A DNA stretch of 64,000 nucleotides. It comes from Gangjinia marincola (GTDB taxonomy: Bacteria > Bacteroidota > Bacteroidia > Flavobacteriales > Flavobacteriaceae). The stretch spans positions 62,001 through 126,000 of the forward strand of contig NZ_BAAAFG010000005.1 in the NCBI RefSeq assembly GCF_039523415.1, in the 5' to 3' direction. A model generated the notes under the pieces. It was given only the letters and a program-made list of their open reading frames with translations. It was not told the DNA's origin and did not search any database. The position numbers and the translations under genes are program-made. Below, one piece after another: positions 25,922-34,636 of this stretch; positions within the stretch are counted from its first letter, which is position 1, and every line of letters starts with the position of its first letter.

Positions 25922-26631
25922 TGTTAACGACCCGTAGTACGCAACGGGAACTCATGGATGATCTTAGTCTTGAGAAAGATCATCTACGCAATGTGCTTAA
26001 CGATATCAGCACCGCGAATAAACTGTTAAATGGGGATCAGGCTACGTTACAAGCTGTCCTCAAATACATAGATGAAAACCCTAAACCTTCGTATAGGTTT
26101 ATGGACGTAGGTTGCGGGAATGGTGATATGCTCATTAAGTTGCATAGTGCCTTGGAAGAACGGGAGATTAATGCCGAATATATAGGGATAGATTTAAATC
26201 CAACCTCTATTGAAATTGCCCGTGAAGAGACTTTGCTCTATCCTAAGATTAATTTTTTACAACAAGATATTTTCACCTTGGATGCAAAACGATTTGAGTG
26301 TGACGTATTGCTGTGCACACTAACCTTACATCACTTTGCATCGCATGAAATCCCCAGGTTTTTAGAAACGTTTAGGGTACTAGCAACTGATCTGGTTATT
26401 GTGAATGATTTACAGCGTAACAAAGTGGCGTACCAGCTATTTAAACTGTTTAGCGCAGTGTTCATGAAAACTAAAATTGCCAAGCAGGACGGATTAACCT
26501 CTATCGCCAGCGGATTTACCGAAACCGAACTGCATGAACTGGCAGAAAAAGCAAATATCCCAACGTCTCAATATAGCATCGAATCTAAGTGGGCTTTTCG
26601 CTATCTTTGGTCAATAAATGCCCACAGATGA
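25918..26631 (+). CDS. SAM-dependent methyltransferase, PKS operon
   Basis: A 237-residue class I methyltransferase. Motif I is FMDVGCGNGDMLIKL, and the acidic end of beta-2 is YIGIDLNPTSIEIA. The post-core motif is DVLLCTLTLHHFASHE. It probably O- or C-methylates the polyketide product. It overlaps both neighbours by 4 nt (ATGA with the oxidoreductase, ATGA with the type III PKS), a strong sign of one coupled unit. Confidence 0.88.
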   Translation: MMLTTRSTQRELMDDLSLEKDHLRNVLNDISTANKLLNGDQATLQAVLKYIDENPKPSYRFMDVGCGNGDMLIKLHSALEEREINAEYIGIDLNPTSIEIAREETLLYPKINFLQQDIFTLDAKRFECDVLLCTLTLHHFASHEIPRFLETFRVLATDLVIVNDLQRNKVAYQLFKLFSAVFMKTKIAKQDGLTSIASGFTETELHELAEKANIPTSQYSIESKWAFRYLWSINAHR

Positions 26632-27680
26632 ACATACGCGTTGTTAACGTCACTACCCAAACTCCTTCATATTCAAAAAAAACCGCAGACATCATCCCTT
26701 TTGTAGAGGAATGGCTGAGTGATCAACCAGAGCGTTTTCAGCGTAAAGTGGTCAAAATCTTTGAGGGTGCCGGGATTGATGAACGTTTTTCCATCATGCA
26801 CCCGGAAGAAGTTTTTACCGCGACTTCCTTTCAGCAAAAAAATGATATTTATGCACGTGAAGTAAAAACACTTGGTTCGCAGGTGTTACAAAATGCATTA
26901 CAAGATGTCTCCTGGGAGGCAGGCACGATAGATTTTATCATTACGGTAAGTTGTACGGGGATTATGATTCCGTCTTTAGACGCCTATCTGATCAATGAAT
27001 TACAGCTAAAGCAAGATATTGTCCGCCTTCCGGTAACAGAAATGGGTTGTGTAGCCGGGATTTCGGCAATGATCTATGCTATGAATTTTTTAAAGGCCCA
27101 TCCGGGGAAGAGAGCTGCAATTGTAGCTGTAGAAAGTCCAACAGCGACTCTGCAACTCAATGACTTTAGTATGGCTAATATGGTAAGTGCAGCTATTTTT
27201 GGCGATGGTGCAGCCTGTGTTTTGATGAGTTCAGAAGAGCAGGATAAAGGACCAAAAGCAGTAGCTTCTTCTATGTATCATTTTTATAACGCTACTCAAA
27301 TGATGGGCTTTAATTTAGTAGATACCGGCTTGCAGATGGTATTGGACACGGAAGTTCCACAAACGATCTCAGATCATTTTCCGGCTATTGTACATCCTTT
27401 TTTGGAAGAAAATAACAGCAGTATCCAACGCATTGATCATCTTATTTTTCACCCCGGGGGTAAGAAGATCGTACAAACCGTAGAAGAACTTTTTGGCGCA
27501 TTGGGTAAAAATATAGAGGACACAAAAGAAGTTTTACGCACCTATGGTAACATGAGCAGCGCCACGGTATTATTTGTGCTAAAGCGATTTTTAGAAAAAG
27601 AAATCAAGACAGGAGAGCAGGGACTAATGCTTAGTTTTGGTCCGGGGTTTACCGCACAACGTATTTTATTAGAATGGTAG
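26628..27680 (+). CDS. Type III polyketide synthase (chalcone/stilbene synthase superfamily)
   Basis: A 350-residue type III PKS from ATG 26628. The catalytic triad is visible: C141 in EMGCVAGISAM, H275 in LIFHPGGKKIV and N308 in TYGNMSSATV, with the C-terminal GPGFTAQRILLEW. These enzymes extend a CoA or ACP starter with malonyl units and cyclise it to resorcinols or pyrones without an ACP arm. A longer frame starting at 26589 lies inside the methyltransferase gene and is rejected. It overlaps the downstream hotdog gene by 7 nt. Confidence 0.95.
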   Translation: MNIRVVNVTTQTPSYSKKTADIIPFVEEWLSDQPERFQRKVVKIFEGAGIDERFSIMHPEEVFTATSFQQKNDIYAREVKTLGSQVLQNALQDVSWEAGTIDFIITVSCTGIMIPSLDAYLINELQLKQDIVRLPVTEMGCVAGISAMIYAMNFLKAHPGKRAAIVAVESPTATLQLNDFSMANMVSAAIFGDGAACVLMSSEEQDKGPKAVASSMYHFYNATQMMGFNLVDTGLQMVLDTEVPQTISDHFPAIVHPFLEENNSSIQRIDHLIFHPGGKKIVQTVEELFGALGKNIEDTKEVLRTYGNMSSATVLFVLKRFLEKEIKTGEQGLMLSFGPGFTAQRILLEW

Positions 27681-28141
27681 TTTTGGAGGATTTGGTCAAA
27701 AATTTACCTTACGGACCAGAGTTTACCTTTGTAAACCGCATCAAACAAGTATCTCTGGATCATATTGTGGGCGAATTTCGCTTTCGCGGAAGCTTATCCT
27801 TTTACCAACATCACTTTAAGGATCACCCGGTGACTCCCGGTGTGATCTTAACTGAATGCTGTGCACAGGTTGGTTTAGTTTGTTTTGGAAGTTATTTACT
27901 CCGTGAAGATGATCCCGAAGGATCGGGAGATGCTGAAAATGCAACAATTAAGAAGCAATCCTCCATCGCTTTTACATCTAGCAGTATGGAGTTTTTAGAA
28001 GCCGTTTACCCCGAAGAAGTTGTTACCGTTACCGCCAAAAAAATCTATTTTAGATTTAACAAACTCAAAGTCCGCGTAGTAATGACGAATTCTGTCGGCA
28101 AAAAAGTCTGCTCAGGCACTTTAGCTGGGATGTTGACATAA
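27674..28141 (+). CDS. FabZ/FabA-like hotdog dehydratase, PKS operon
   Basis: A 155-residue hotdog-fold protein. The segment YQHHFKDHPVTPGVILTECCAQVG corresponds to the FabZ active-site helix (HFPGxPVxPGVxxxE), with the catalytic His preserved. It is likely a (3R)-hydroxyacyl-ACP dehydratase or thioesterase-like partner supplying or trimming an acyl starter. It is the last gene of the four-gene unit. Confidence 0.85.
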   Translation: MVVLEDLVKNLPYGPEFTFVNRIKQVSLDHIVGEFRFRGSLSFYQHHFKDHPVTPGVILTECCAQVGLVCFGSYLLREDDPEGSGDAENATIKKQSSIAFTSSSMEFLEAVYPEEVVTVTAKKIYFRFNKLKVRVVMTNSVGKKVCSGTLAGMLT

Positions 28142-28570
28142 CGTCTTTTAAATCTCAACATGGGGTGAGCCCTCTTTGTATTGGAACTAGGTTCAATGAC
28201 CACCGGTGGCAAGAAGTCATAATGCGCTTTGTAAGCTGATTTACTATAGATCCTACGACGATCCAACAGTTGAGGTAATTAATGCAGCTAATGCAAACAC
28301 AGCACTATTTTGTCTTACTCTCATTTTATTTGTCGGAGAATGTCCGAAAAATATCCACTAAATATTCTCTTCACTCTTGGAGGGAGGTGTCTAAATATTT
28401 GAATCTATTTTTTTAATCTTGTTTTTAGTTTTAAAATTCACAATAGTACTGATTATTCCAATAAATTTGCCTTTTATGAGAATGCAACCGAAAATCTCGC
28501 TAAAGGTCTTATATAAAACTAAAATAGTATCTTGCTATACGTTGATCTGAAACTATTTAAAATATTTGAA
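28142..28570. other. 429-bp intergenic region, no gene supported
   Basis: A minus-strand frame at 28045-28266 overlaps the end of the hotdog gene and has no recognisable protein. A small hairpin TCGGA/TCCGA lies at 28333-28347. The TATCTTGC near 28526 is a near-match to a -7 box for the next gene. I see nothing else. Confidence 0.5.
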
Positions 28571-29629
28571 ATGAAAAAAATCTACGCTCTCCTCACGTTA
28601 ATTTTTACCTCATACATACTTTCTGCGCAGTGTTCATATGATACGATGATTACTTCTTCTCCAGACCTTAGCGGGGGTAATGAGATACAATGTAGTGACC
28701 AGGTGATTACATTTACAGCGCCTAGTGGATATGATGCCTATCAGTGGAAATATAAATTCTCTCCTTCAGGATCACCAAACAATTTTAATGGGGAGACCAG
28801 TAACACGCTAAGTATAGTTGCCGGAGATTTAGGCTTTGGCTATGTCTACGTAACCATGACTGATAACGATTGTACTGCCGATTCTAATGATATACTATTC
28901 GATACGTGGGTATTTCAGTTTCCTGCCATTAGCCATGATGCAGATACAGATCTATGTTTTAATGAAACTTCTGTAATTTCGAGTGCGTTTGCTGGACCTT
29001 CTAATTTTAGATGGTTGCGTAATGGTAGCGTTGTGCAGGAGGGTCCTCAGAGTTTCTATACTGTTTCAACTGCAGGAGCATATTTGCTAGAAGTTAGTTA
29101 CGCTCAATGTCCGCAGCAATGGATTTCTAGTGGGGTAGAAGTAGTCTTTACCGTTACTGGCGAAGAGGTAACAATTGAAGAGGTAAATGGTACCCTTGAG
29201 ACAACACCTAATGGTTCAAGCTATAGTTGGTTTTTGGATGGAAACGAAATCCCGGGTGCAACAGCTTCATCTTATACTCCAACAGAATCCGGAAACTATA
29301 CAGTAACAGCACTTTTTTCAGGCGTTGAAACCTGTTCTGTAACCTCAGATGTCTATTTCTTTCAAGAATTATCTGTAGTGGATCAGACGTTTGATGAGCG
29401 TGTTTTCTTTAGTAATACTGTTGCTAAAGAAGGCGAATTTTTATTGAATAATTTAAGCAGTGAAAAACTAGTGTATACGGTTTTTGATCTTACGGGGAGA
29501 CAAGTGATCAAAGATATTACTTCTGATGCCCAAATTAGTATAGATGCAGGCACCTGGCCTGCGGGTATCTATCTTTGTAGATCAACGATAGGGGTCAATT
29601 CAAAAATAGTTCGATTAGTAGTGCCTTAG
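28571..29629 (+). CDS. Secreted Ig-like protein with T9SS sorting domain
   Basis: A 352-residue exported protein from ATG 28571; the upstream extension is leader. Signal peptide MKKIYALLTLIFTSYILSAQ is followed by two to three beta-sandwich (Ig/PKD-like) repeats marked by FRWLRNGSVVQEGPQSF, SAGAYLLEVSY and SYSWFLDGNEIPGATASSYTPTESGNYTV. The C-terminal sorting domain is SSEKLVYTVFDLTGRQVIKD...WPAGIYLCRSTIG...KIVRLVVP. It is surface or extracellular. It sits between the two halves of the PKS-associated genes, so may be an insertion rather than part of the pathway. Confidence 0.82.
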   Translation: MKKIYALLTLIFTSYILSAQCSYDTMITSSPDLSGGNEIQCSDQVITFTAPSGYDAYQWKYKFSPSGSPNNFNGETSNTLSIVAGDLGFGYVYVTMTDNDCTADSNDILFDTWVFQFPAISHDADTDLCFNETSVISSAFAGPSNFRWLRNGSVVQEGPQSFYTVSTAGAYLLEVSYAQCPQQWISSGVEVVFTVTGEEVTIEEVNGTLETTPNGSSYSWFLDGNEIPGATASSYTPTESGNYTVTALFSGVETCSVTSDVYFFQELSVVDQTFDERVFFSNTVAKEGEFLLNNLSSEKLVYTVFDLTGRQVIKDITSDAQISIDAGTWPAGIYLCRSTIGVNSKIVRLVVP

Positions 29630-30266
29630 GGCTATCGTAGCTATGAATTGCGTTTCATATTAATATAAAATGTAATTCATGAAACAAATGGGGTAATGGC
29701 CTTGATCGTAGAATTAGCTTTTACATAGATAGATTACCTATTATTATCTTTTGTAGCTAGTTTAGGTAATGCTAAAATAGTTTTAATTGCTGTGTGGATG
29801 ACTATGGTGAAATTTTTCGATTACCAATAAACTGAAGAATCGAAATGAAGCAAGATACTCGATTGTTATTCCTTGCCTAATGCGGATTTTTATATTCAAC
29901 TACTAAAGATGTAAACTTATAACAGTTGCCGGCATCGAATAGTAGAGTATTATATGACATGAAATCACATCCCGTCTGGATGCCATGCTCTTCCTGAATT
30001 ATTTGGTTCGTTGGAGGCAAGGGGTAGAGAAGCTATTCCCAATCACACTTAAAAATTAAAATTATAAATTAATTGCTTGCATCGAGTAGCGGAGCGTAGC
30101 CAGATGCGGAGTCTAATTCTAACCAAAGTATATTTCTATTTTTCCAATTGCTTGTTTTTTAATTATTTACAACCAGAGTGAAACGAAGTATGAGAAATCT
30201 TACGATTCTTTCTAAATTACATTTAATTCAACTATGTTTATCTTTTAGAAATTGCAAAACATCAAC
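29630..30266. other. 637-bp spacer with decayed repeat fragments, no gene
   Basis: No open frame is supported. Around 29643-29695 there are crossing inverted repeats (GTTTCAT/ATGAAAC and ATGAATT/AATTCAT). At 30078-30106 GCATC and GATGC bracket GTAGCGGAGCGTAGCC. At 30171-30200 the text CAGAGTGAAACGAAGTATGA looks like a degraded form of the GAGCGAAGTCG repeat seen intact at 62984. I read it as relic repeat DNA with the beta-ketoacyl synthase promoter at its right end. Confidence 0.45.
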
Positions 30267-31544
30267 ATGATTTCCTACTCCCCCCGCACCGTCATCACCG
30301 GTTTAGGTATTTGTGCTCCCAATGGCATTGGGATAGATCAGTTCCATACCGCTATGCGTGATAAGGTATCGGGGATACGGCATCACAGTGAATTAGAAGC
30401 GCTAAAGTTTTCTTGTCAGATAGGAGGGATGCCCCTGGTCACAGAACAGCACTTAACCAATGTCTTTACGCCATTACAACTCCGCGGACTCAATGCCAGC
30501 GGGATTGTCTACGGATGTATTGCGGGTATGGAAGCCTGGAATAATGCCGGGTTTGCCGCTCAATCCAACGAAAAACGACCCAACACGGGAGTCATCTTTG
30601 GAGCCGGGATCAGCGGGACCGATAAATTTAGAGAAGCTATTCATCATATTGACGATCATAACGTACGGCGTTTAGGCAGTACCAGCGTACTCCAAACCAT
30701 GACTAGCGGAGTGAGTACCTATTTGGGCGGAATGATTGCCGCCGGGAATCAAGTTACTGCAAACTCCAGTGCCTGTGCTACCGGAGTAGAAGCTTTATTG
30801 ATGGGTATAGAGCGTATCAGACATGGAAAAGCCAAGGTGATGCTGGTTGGCAGCACCAGCGACAGCGGACCATACATTTGGGGAGGTTTTGATGCCATGC
30901 GTATTTTACCATCAAAGTATAATCAAAATCCCACTCAAGCCAGCCGACCTATGAGTGCTTCGGCCAGTGGTTTTGTTCCGGGGAGCGGGGCAGGAGCTAT
31001 GGTGATAGAAGACTACGAACATGCCAAAGCCAGAGGGGCAACCATCTATGCAGAAGTGCTGGGTGGACATATCAATAGCGGCGGACAAACCAATGGCGGC
31101 AGCATGACGGCTCCTAATCCAAGTGCTGTCCAGGAGTGCATTATTAAGAGTTTGCAAAATACTAACATACAGCCAACAGAAATAGATTACATCAATGGTC
31201 ACTTGACAGCTACAACAAAAGATACTGAAGAGATACAAAATTGGGTCAGCGCGTTGGATCGTAGCGGAAATGACTTCCCTGCCATCAATGCCACTAAGGC
31301 GAATATAGGGCATGGTTTGGCAGCTTCGGGCAGTATGGAGTGTGTGGCTACTGTACTTCAGTTAAAATATCAGGCGCTTTACCCGCAACTCAATTGTTCC
31401 GATCTGCATCCTAACATTAAGGAGCTCATCGCTCCAACCTGCATTCCGCAGGAATATACTTCAGCAAAAATAGATACTGCCATAAAAGCCAGTTTTGGAT
31501 TTGGGGATGTCAATGCTTGTGTTATCTTTAAGCGGTTTGAATAA
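30267..31544 (+). CDS. Beta-ketoacyl synthase (KAS II-like), PKS-associated
   Basis: A 425-residue condensing enzyme from ATG 30267 (MISYSPRTVITGLGICAPNGIG). The triad is C170 in NSSACATG, H312 in INGHLTATTKDTEE and H349 in NIGHGLAASG. The second motif is unusual: KAS II reads HGTxTxxND, whereas here NGHLTATTKDT keeps His and Thr but changes the surroundings. It probably elongates or selects an acyl chain on the downstream ACP. It is not in a fab operon, and with the ACP lies 3' of the type III PKS unit, so a joint pathway is inferred. Confidence 0.9.
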   Translation: MISYSPRTVITGLGICAPNGIGIDQFHTAMRDKVSGIRHHSELEALKFSCQIGGMPLVTEQHLTNVFTPLQLRGLNASGIVYGCIAGMEAWNNAGFAAQSNEKRPNTGVIFGAGISGTDKFREAIHHIDDHNVRRLGSTSVLQTMTSGVSTYLGGMIAAGNQVTANSSACATGVEALLMGIERIRHGKAKVMLVGSTSDSGPYIWGGFDAMRILPSKYNQNPTQASRPMSASASGFVPGSGAGAMVIEDYEHAKARGATIYAEVLGGHINSGGQTNGGSMTAPNPSAVQECIIKSLQNTNIQPTEIDYINGHLTATTKDTEEIQNWVSALDRSGNDFPAINATKANIGHGLAASGSMECVATVLQLKYQALYPQLNCSDLHPNIKELIAPTCIPQEYTSAKIDTAIKASFGFGDVNACVIFKRFE

Positions 31545-31548
31545 TAGT

Positions 31549-31746
31549 CGATGAGGTGATGAGTGTTGAGTGTATGAGTGGCGATTTTATTCGCGTTGAA
31601 GACACGTCATGATCGATAATCATTAACTCAATAACCGATAACGATTAACAATTTTCGATTTCTGATTTTTGAATAATCCATTACCAGAATACCAATAACC
31701 CAATAATCCAATAACTCAGTGCCCAATAACCCAATAACAAATAACC
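31549..31746. repeat. Degenerate 8-bp tandem array between KAS and ACP genes
   Basis: From 31615 to about 31746, 8-bp units follow one another: GATAATCA, TTAACTCA, ATAACCGA, TAACGATT, AACAATTT, TCGATTTC, TGATTTTT, GAATAATC, CATTACCA, GAATACCA, ATAACCCA, ATAATCCA, ATAACTCA, then GTGCCCA (7 bp), ATAACCCA and ATAACAAA. Between 31549 and 31581 a different 8-bp phase is seen (TGATGAGT, GTTGAGTG, TATGAGTG). It fills the 221-bp gap. Confidence 0.85.
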
Positions 31747-31765
31747 TTCCACATTGAATCTTCCC

Positions 31766-32017
31766 ATGAACAACACCCATTACAATAAACTGAAAACAAT
31801 TATCATACCCTATTTACCAGATGATGTTTTGGTTGAAGAAATAACACCTAAAAGTCATTTGATCAATGAATTAAATATAAATTCAGCTAACTTGGTTGAT
31901 ATCATTTTAGATGTTGAGGATGAGTTTGGGATCAGGTTAGAGAATGAGGATATGGAACAGTTGGAAACCGTAGATGATGCCCTTCGTATTATTGATGAAA
32001 AACTAACACGCGCGTAG
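31766..32017 (+). CDS. Acyl carrier protein, PKS-associated
   Basis: An 83-residue ACP from ATG 31766 (MNNTHYNKLKTII). The 4'-phosphopantetheine site is S40 in ELNINSANLVDIILDVEDEFGIRLENEDMEQL; the usual DSL is NSA here, but the serine and following LVDI helix are preserved. It is small and acidic. A TTG four codons earlier is a possible start. It presumably carries acyl groups for the adjacent ketoacyl synthase and hotdog enzyme and is distinct from the housekeeping AcpP. Confidence 0.88.
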   Translation: MNNTHYNKLKTIIIPYLPDDVLVEEITPKSHLINELNINSANLVDIILDVEDEFGIRLENEDMEQLETVDDALRIIDEKLTRA

Positions 32018-32109
32018 ACTTCTCTTAAATCTCTATTAAACGTGCCGTTAAAATTCCTTAAGGATCTTTGTCAAGATGCCTTCTACAACTACATTGTTTA
32101 AAAAAACAA

Positions 32110-32832
32110 ATGAGTGAAGAAAAGTTAAAGGTATTTAGCCGTTTGGATCAACTACGAACTGCAGTATACGGGCATCCTGAGAAAATTCTTTCAGACACCT
32201 TTTTGATGAAAATTCCTAAGCATGTTTATCGCTTTGGCAATACCTATGCCATACGACATTTAGATTATCAAAAAATACTCTTGATTGATGCGGTACGACC
32301 TGAAAACAAAGAGGCCTTACAACATTTTAAAGATAGTGGCTATGAGATAGCAGGTATTGTTTTAACCCACGGTGATTTACTTGATCAGGCTTACACTTCT
32401 TTAGATGAGATTGCTAATGAGTGGGATACAACAATTTATATGCACTTGATGGATGCTAAAAACCAGTCTGGAGCAGTAGAAGATGTAATGACAGAGCCAG
32501 ATGCGCTTAAAGCATTTGGACTTAAGGTATACCATATGCCCGGACATACTTCGGGAAGCATTATGCTATATACAGGTATCAATGAGGGAATGCTATTTAC
32601 AGGGGATAGTGCAGTTGGCTCACCTTATGAGAGTGATGAATATTACTTTGAGCGTCCACCAATCACTAATGAACAAACCGATTACGGTCTTATTGAGGCA
32701 TGGCGATCGTTTAACGAACCTGTACGACACATGTTACCTTTACACGGTAAGCCTCAGTTCGATATGACAGATCAACAACAGGCCGATATGATTAGAAATT
32801 TAATCAAAGATGAACCTACAAAATCCTTATAA
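32110..32832 (+). CDS. Metallo-beta-lactamase-fold protein with altered metal motif
   Basis: A 240-residue MBL-fold protein from ATG 32110. The later metal ligands look intact (MPGHTSGSIMLYTG, LFTGDSAVG, LPLHGKP), but the first motif, normally THxHxDH, reads THGDLLDQ, so one or two Zn ligands are altered. It may bind one metal or be an esterase-like variant. It is followed without spacing by the nitroreductase gene (stop 32832, next ATG 32833) and heads a six-gene run. Confidence 0.85.
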   Translation: MSEEKLKVFSRLDQLRTAVYGHPEKILSDTFLMKIPKHVYRFGNTYAIRHLDYQKILLIDAVRPENKEALQHFKDSGYEIAGIVLTHGDLLDQAYTSLDEIANEWDTTIYMHLMDAKNQSGAVEDVMTEPDALKAFGLKVYHMPGHTSGSIMLYTGINEGMLFTGDSAVGSPYESDEYYFERPPITNEQTDYGLIEAWRSFNEPVRHMLPLHGKPQFDMTDQQQADMIRNLIKDEPTKSL

Positions 32833-33453
32833 ATGAACGCCAAAGAAACTGATTTATTAAAAAAAACACCTACAGAATACGATATTCATCCTTTAATTAA
32901 AAACCGTTGGAGTCCGCGTAAATTTGCAGATACCCCAATCACCGAAACTGATTTAAATCATTTATTTGAAGCCGGAAGATGGGCACCAAGTTGTTACAAC
33001 TGGCAGCCTTGGCGTATTGTATGGGGAATAAAAGGAAGTGAAACCTATGATAGGATTTTTTCGCATTTATCAGAATTTAATAAAGACTGGGTAATAAACG
33101 CTCCTGTTCTTCTGCTTACCGCTTACAAAAAAACTACACCTGAAGGTAAAGATAATTTTCATGCGCTGCACGATTTAGGGCAGTTCGTTGCTATGATGAG
33201 TATACAGGCTCAGCATATGGGCATTGCCGTACATCAAATGGCTGGTGTAAACCCAGACAAAGCTAAAGCAGAATTTGGATTCCCTGAAGAATACCATGTA
33301 GCTACGGCGGTGGCATTGGGACATTATGGAGGCGATATGGATGATCTTTCTGATGATTTAAAAGATCAAGAAAAAGCAGAGCGCAGCAGAAACAGAGTGG
33401 AATATTTCACGTTCCAAGGAAATTATGTTGATCGCGCTGAATTGGATAAGTAA
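32833..33453 (+). CDS. Nitroreductase-family oxidoreductase
   Basis: A 206-residue FMN-dependent nitroreductase-like enzyme. Signatures are HPLIKNRWSPRKFADTPIT (the family's RxSxRxF region), EAGRWAPSCYNWQPWRIVW and the C-terminal VATAVALGHYGG. It reduces nitro, quinone or enone groups with NAD(P)H. It overlaps the downstream SDR gene by 1 nt. Confidence 0.9.
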   Translation: MNAKETDLLKKTPTEYDIHPLIKNRWSPRKFADTPITETDLNHLFEAGRWAPSCYNWQPWRIVWGIKGSETYDRIFSHLSEFNKDWVINAPVLLLTAYKKTTPEGKDNFHALHDLGQFVAMMSIQAQHMGIAVHQMAGVNPDKAKAEFGFPEEYHVATAVALGHYGGDMDDLSDDLKDQEKAERSRNRVEYFTFQGNYVDRAELDK

Positions 33454-34205
33454 TGAGTAAACGATTAGTACATAAGAAGGCTTTAGTGACAGGCAGCGCA
33501 CAAGGAATCGGCTTCGCAATAGCTAAGAGACTGGCTAGTGATGGAGCAGAAGTGATTTTGAGTGACATTGACAAAGATCAATTAACTGTAAAATCTAAAG
33601 AGCTTAATGATCTGGGATATAAAACATCTTATGTATTACTGGATGTTACTAATACTGATCAAATCAAATCGGTTGCCAAATACCATGCATTAGATATCCT
33701 GGTAAACAACGCCGGAATTGCAAATGACAAGAAAGCTGAGAATCACAGCAATGAAGACTGGCAAAAAATGATGGATCTCAACTTAAATGGTGTTTTCTAT
33801 TGTTGTCGGGACTTTGGTAATTCAATGCTTGAGCGAAAATCGGGTTGTATAATAAATATTGCGTCTATTGCGGGAGTTGCTGTAGTTAGTCCAGAGCATC
33901 ACATTGGGTATGATGTTGCGAAGGCAGGGATTATCCAGATGACTAAAACACTAGGAGTAAACTGGGCTCCTAATGGAATACGAGTAAATAGTGTTTCTCC
34001 AGGATATACCAATACGACTATTTTGGAGGAGGTAGGGAGTGAAAGTCCTGAAACCTTGGAACAATGGAAATCTCAAATTCCTAATCATAGCTTTAACGAA
34101 CCGGAAGAAATCGCAGCAGTAGTTGCCTTTCTGGCAAGTAATGAGGCAAGTGCGATCAATGCTACAAATGTCATGGCAGATGGAGGTTACAGCGTTAGTC
34201 AATAA
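33453..34205 (+). CDS. Short-chain dehydrogenase/reductase
   Basis: A 250-residue classical SDR. The cofactor motif is TGSAQGIGFAIA (13-24), then ILVNNAG, the catalytic serine in INIASIAG and the YxxxK in YDVAK, with PGYTNT following. It resembles FabG-type 3-ketoacyl reductases, which would fit a biosynthetic role for the neighbouring ACP and condensing enzyme, but sugar or alcohol substrates are equally possible. It overlaps both neighbours by 1 nt. Confidence 0.9.
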   Translation: MSKRLVHKKALVTGSAQGIGFAIAKRLASDGAEVILSDIDKDQLTVKSKELNDLGYKTSYVLLDVTNTDQIKSVAKYHALDILVNNAGIANDKKAENHSNEDWQKMMDLNLNGVFYCCRDFGNSMLERKSGCIINIASIAGVAVVSPEHHIGYDVAKAGIIQMTKTLGVNWAPNGIRVNSVSPGYTNTTILEEVGSESPETLEQWKSQIPNHSFNEPEEIAAVVAFLASNEASAINATNVMADGGYSVSQ

Positions 34206-34621
34206 TGTCTAATTCAAAACTAGCATATTGGTGTTTCAAACTTGTTTTGGGGATTAGTTTCGCAGCTCATGGAGCAGTACGAATCCCTAAATTACACGAT
34301 GTAGCTCAAGGTATCAGTGACCAATTTGCTGAAACAGTATTATCTGGAATGCCTTCATTGACAATGGGGTATGTGATTCCCATAGCAGAAGTCGTATGTG
34401 GTATGTTCATTCTTGTGGGAAATAGAGTAATGCGTTATGGTTTAGCGGGAGGTATTTTGCTCATGGGAGTATTAATGTTTGGAACGTGTATCTTGGAGAA
34501 GTGGGAGTGGTTACCTTCACAACTTTTACACGCACTGGCATTTTATTTGCTGTTACAGAATAAACATACACCATCAGAAAAAAATTGGATGAAAAATGAT
34601 GGTACTAAAAATGAAGTTTAA
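34205..34621 (+). CDS. DoxX-like membrane protein
   Basis: A 138-residue integral membrane protein with four helices (YWCFKLVLGISFAAHGAVRIPKL, TMGYVIPIAEVVCGMFILVGNR, YGLAGGILLMGVLMFG, LLHALAFYLLLQ) in the DoxX/DoxD pattern. Members are linked to thiol and oxidative-stress handling in some bacteria; the role here is not known. It shares one nucleotide with the SDR gene and stands 15 bp before the next gene. Confidence 0.82.
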   Translation: MSNSKLAYWCFKLVLGISFAAHGAVRIPKLHDVAQGISDQFAETVLSGMPSLTMGYVIPIAEVVCGMFILVGNRVMRYGLAGGILLMGVLMFGTCILEKWEWLPSQLLHALAFYLLLQNKHTPSEKNWMKNDGTKNEV

Positions 34622-34636
34622 TAAAAATAGTATACA

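Noticed and set aside
26589..26627. Upstream start for the type III PKS
   Set aside because: It lies inside the methyltransferase gene; the ATGA overlap at 26628 gives the normal N-terminus.
28045..28266. Minus-strand frame across the end of the hotdog gene
   Set aside because: It overlaps a supported gene, has no recognisable protein and lies in a spacer.
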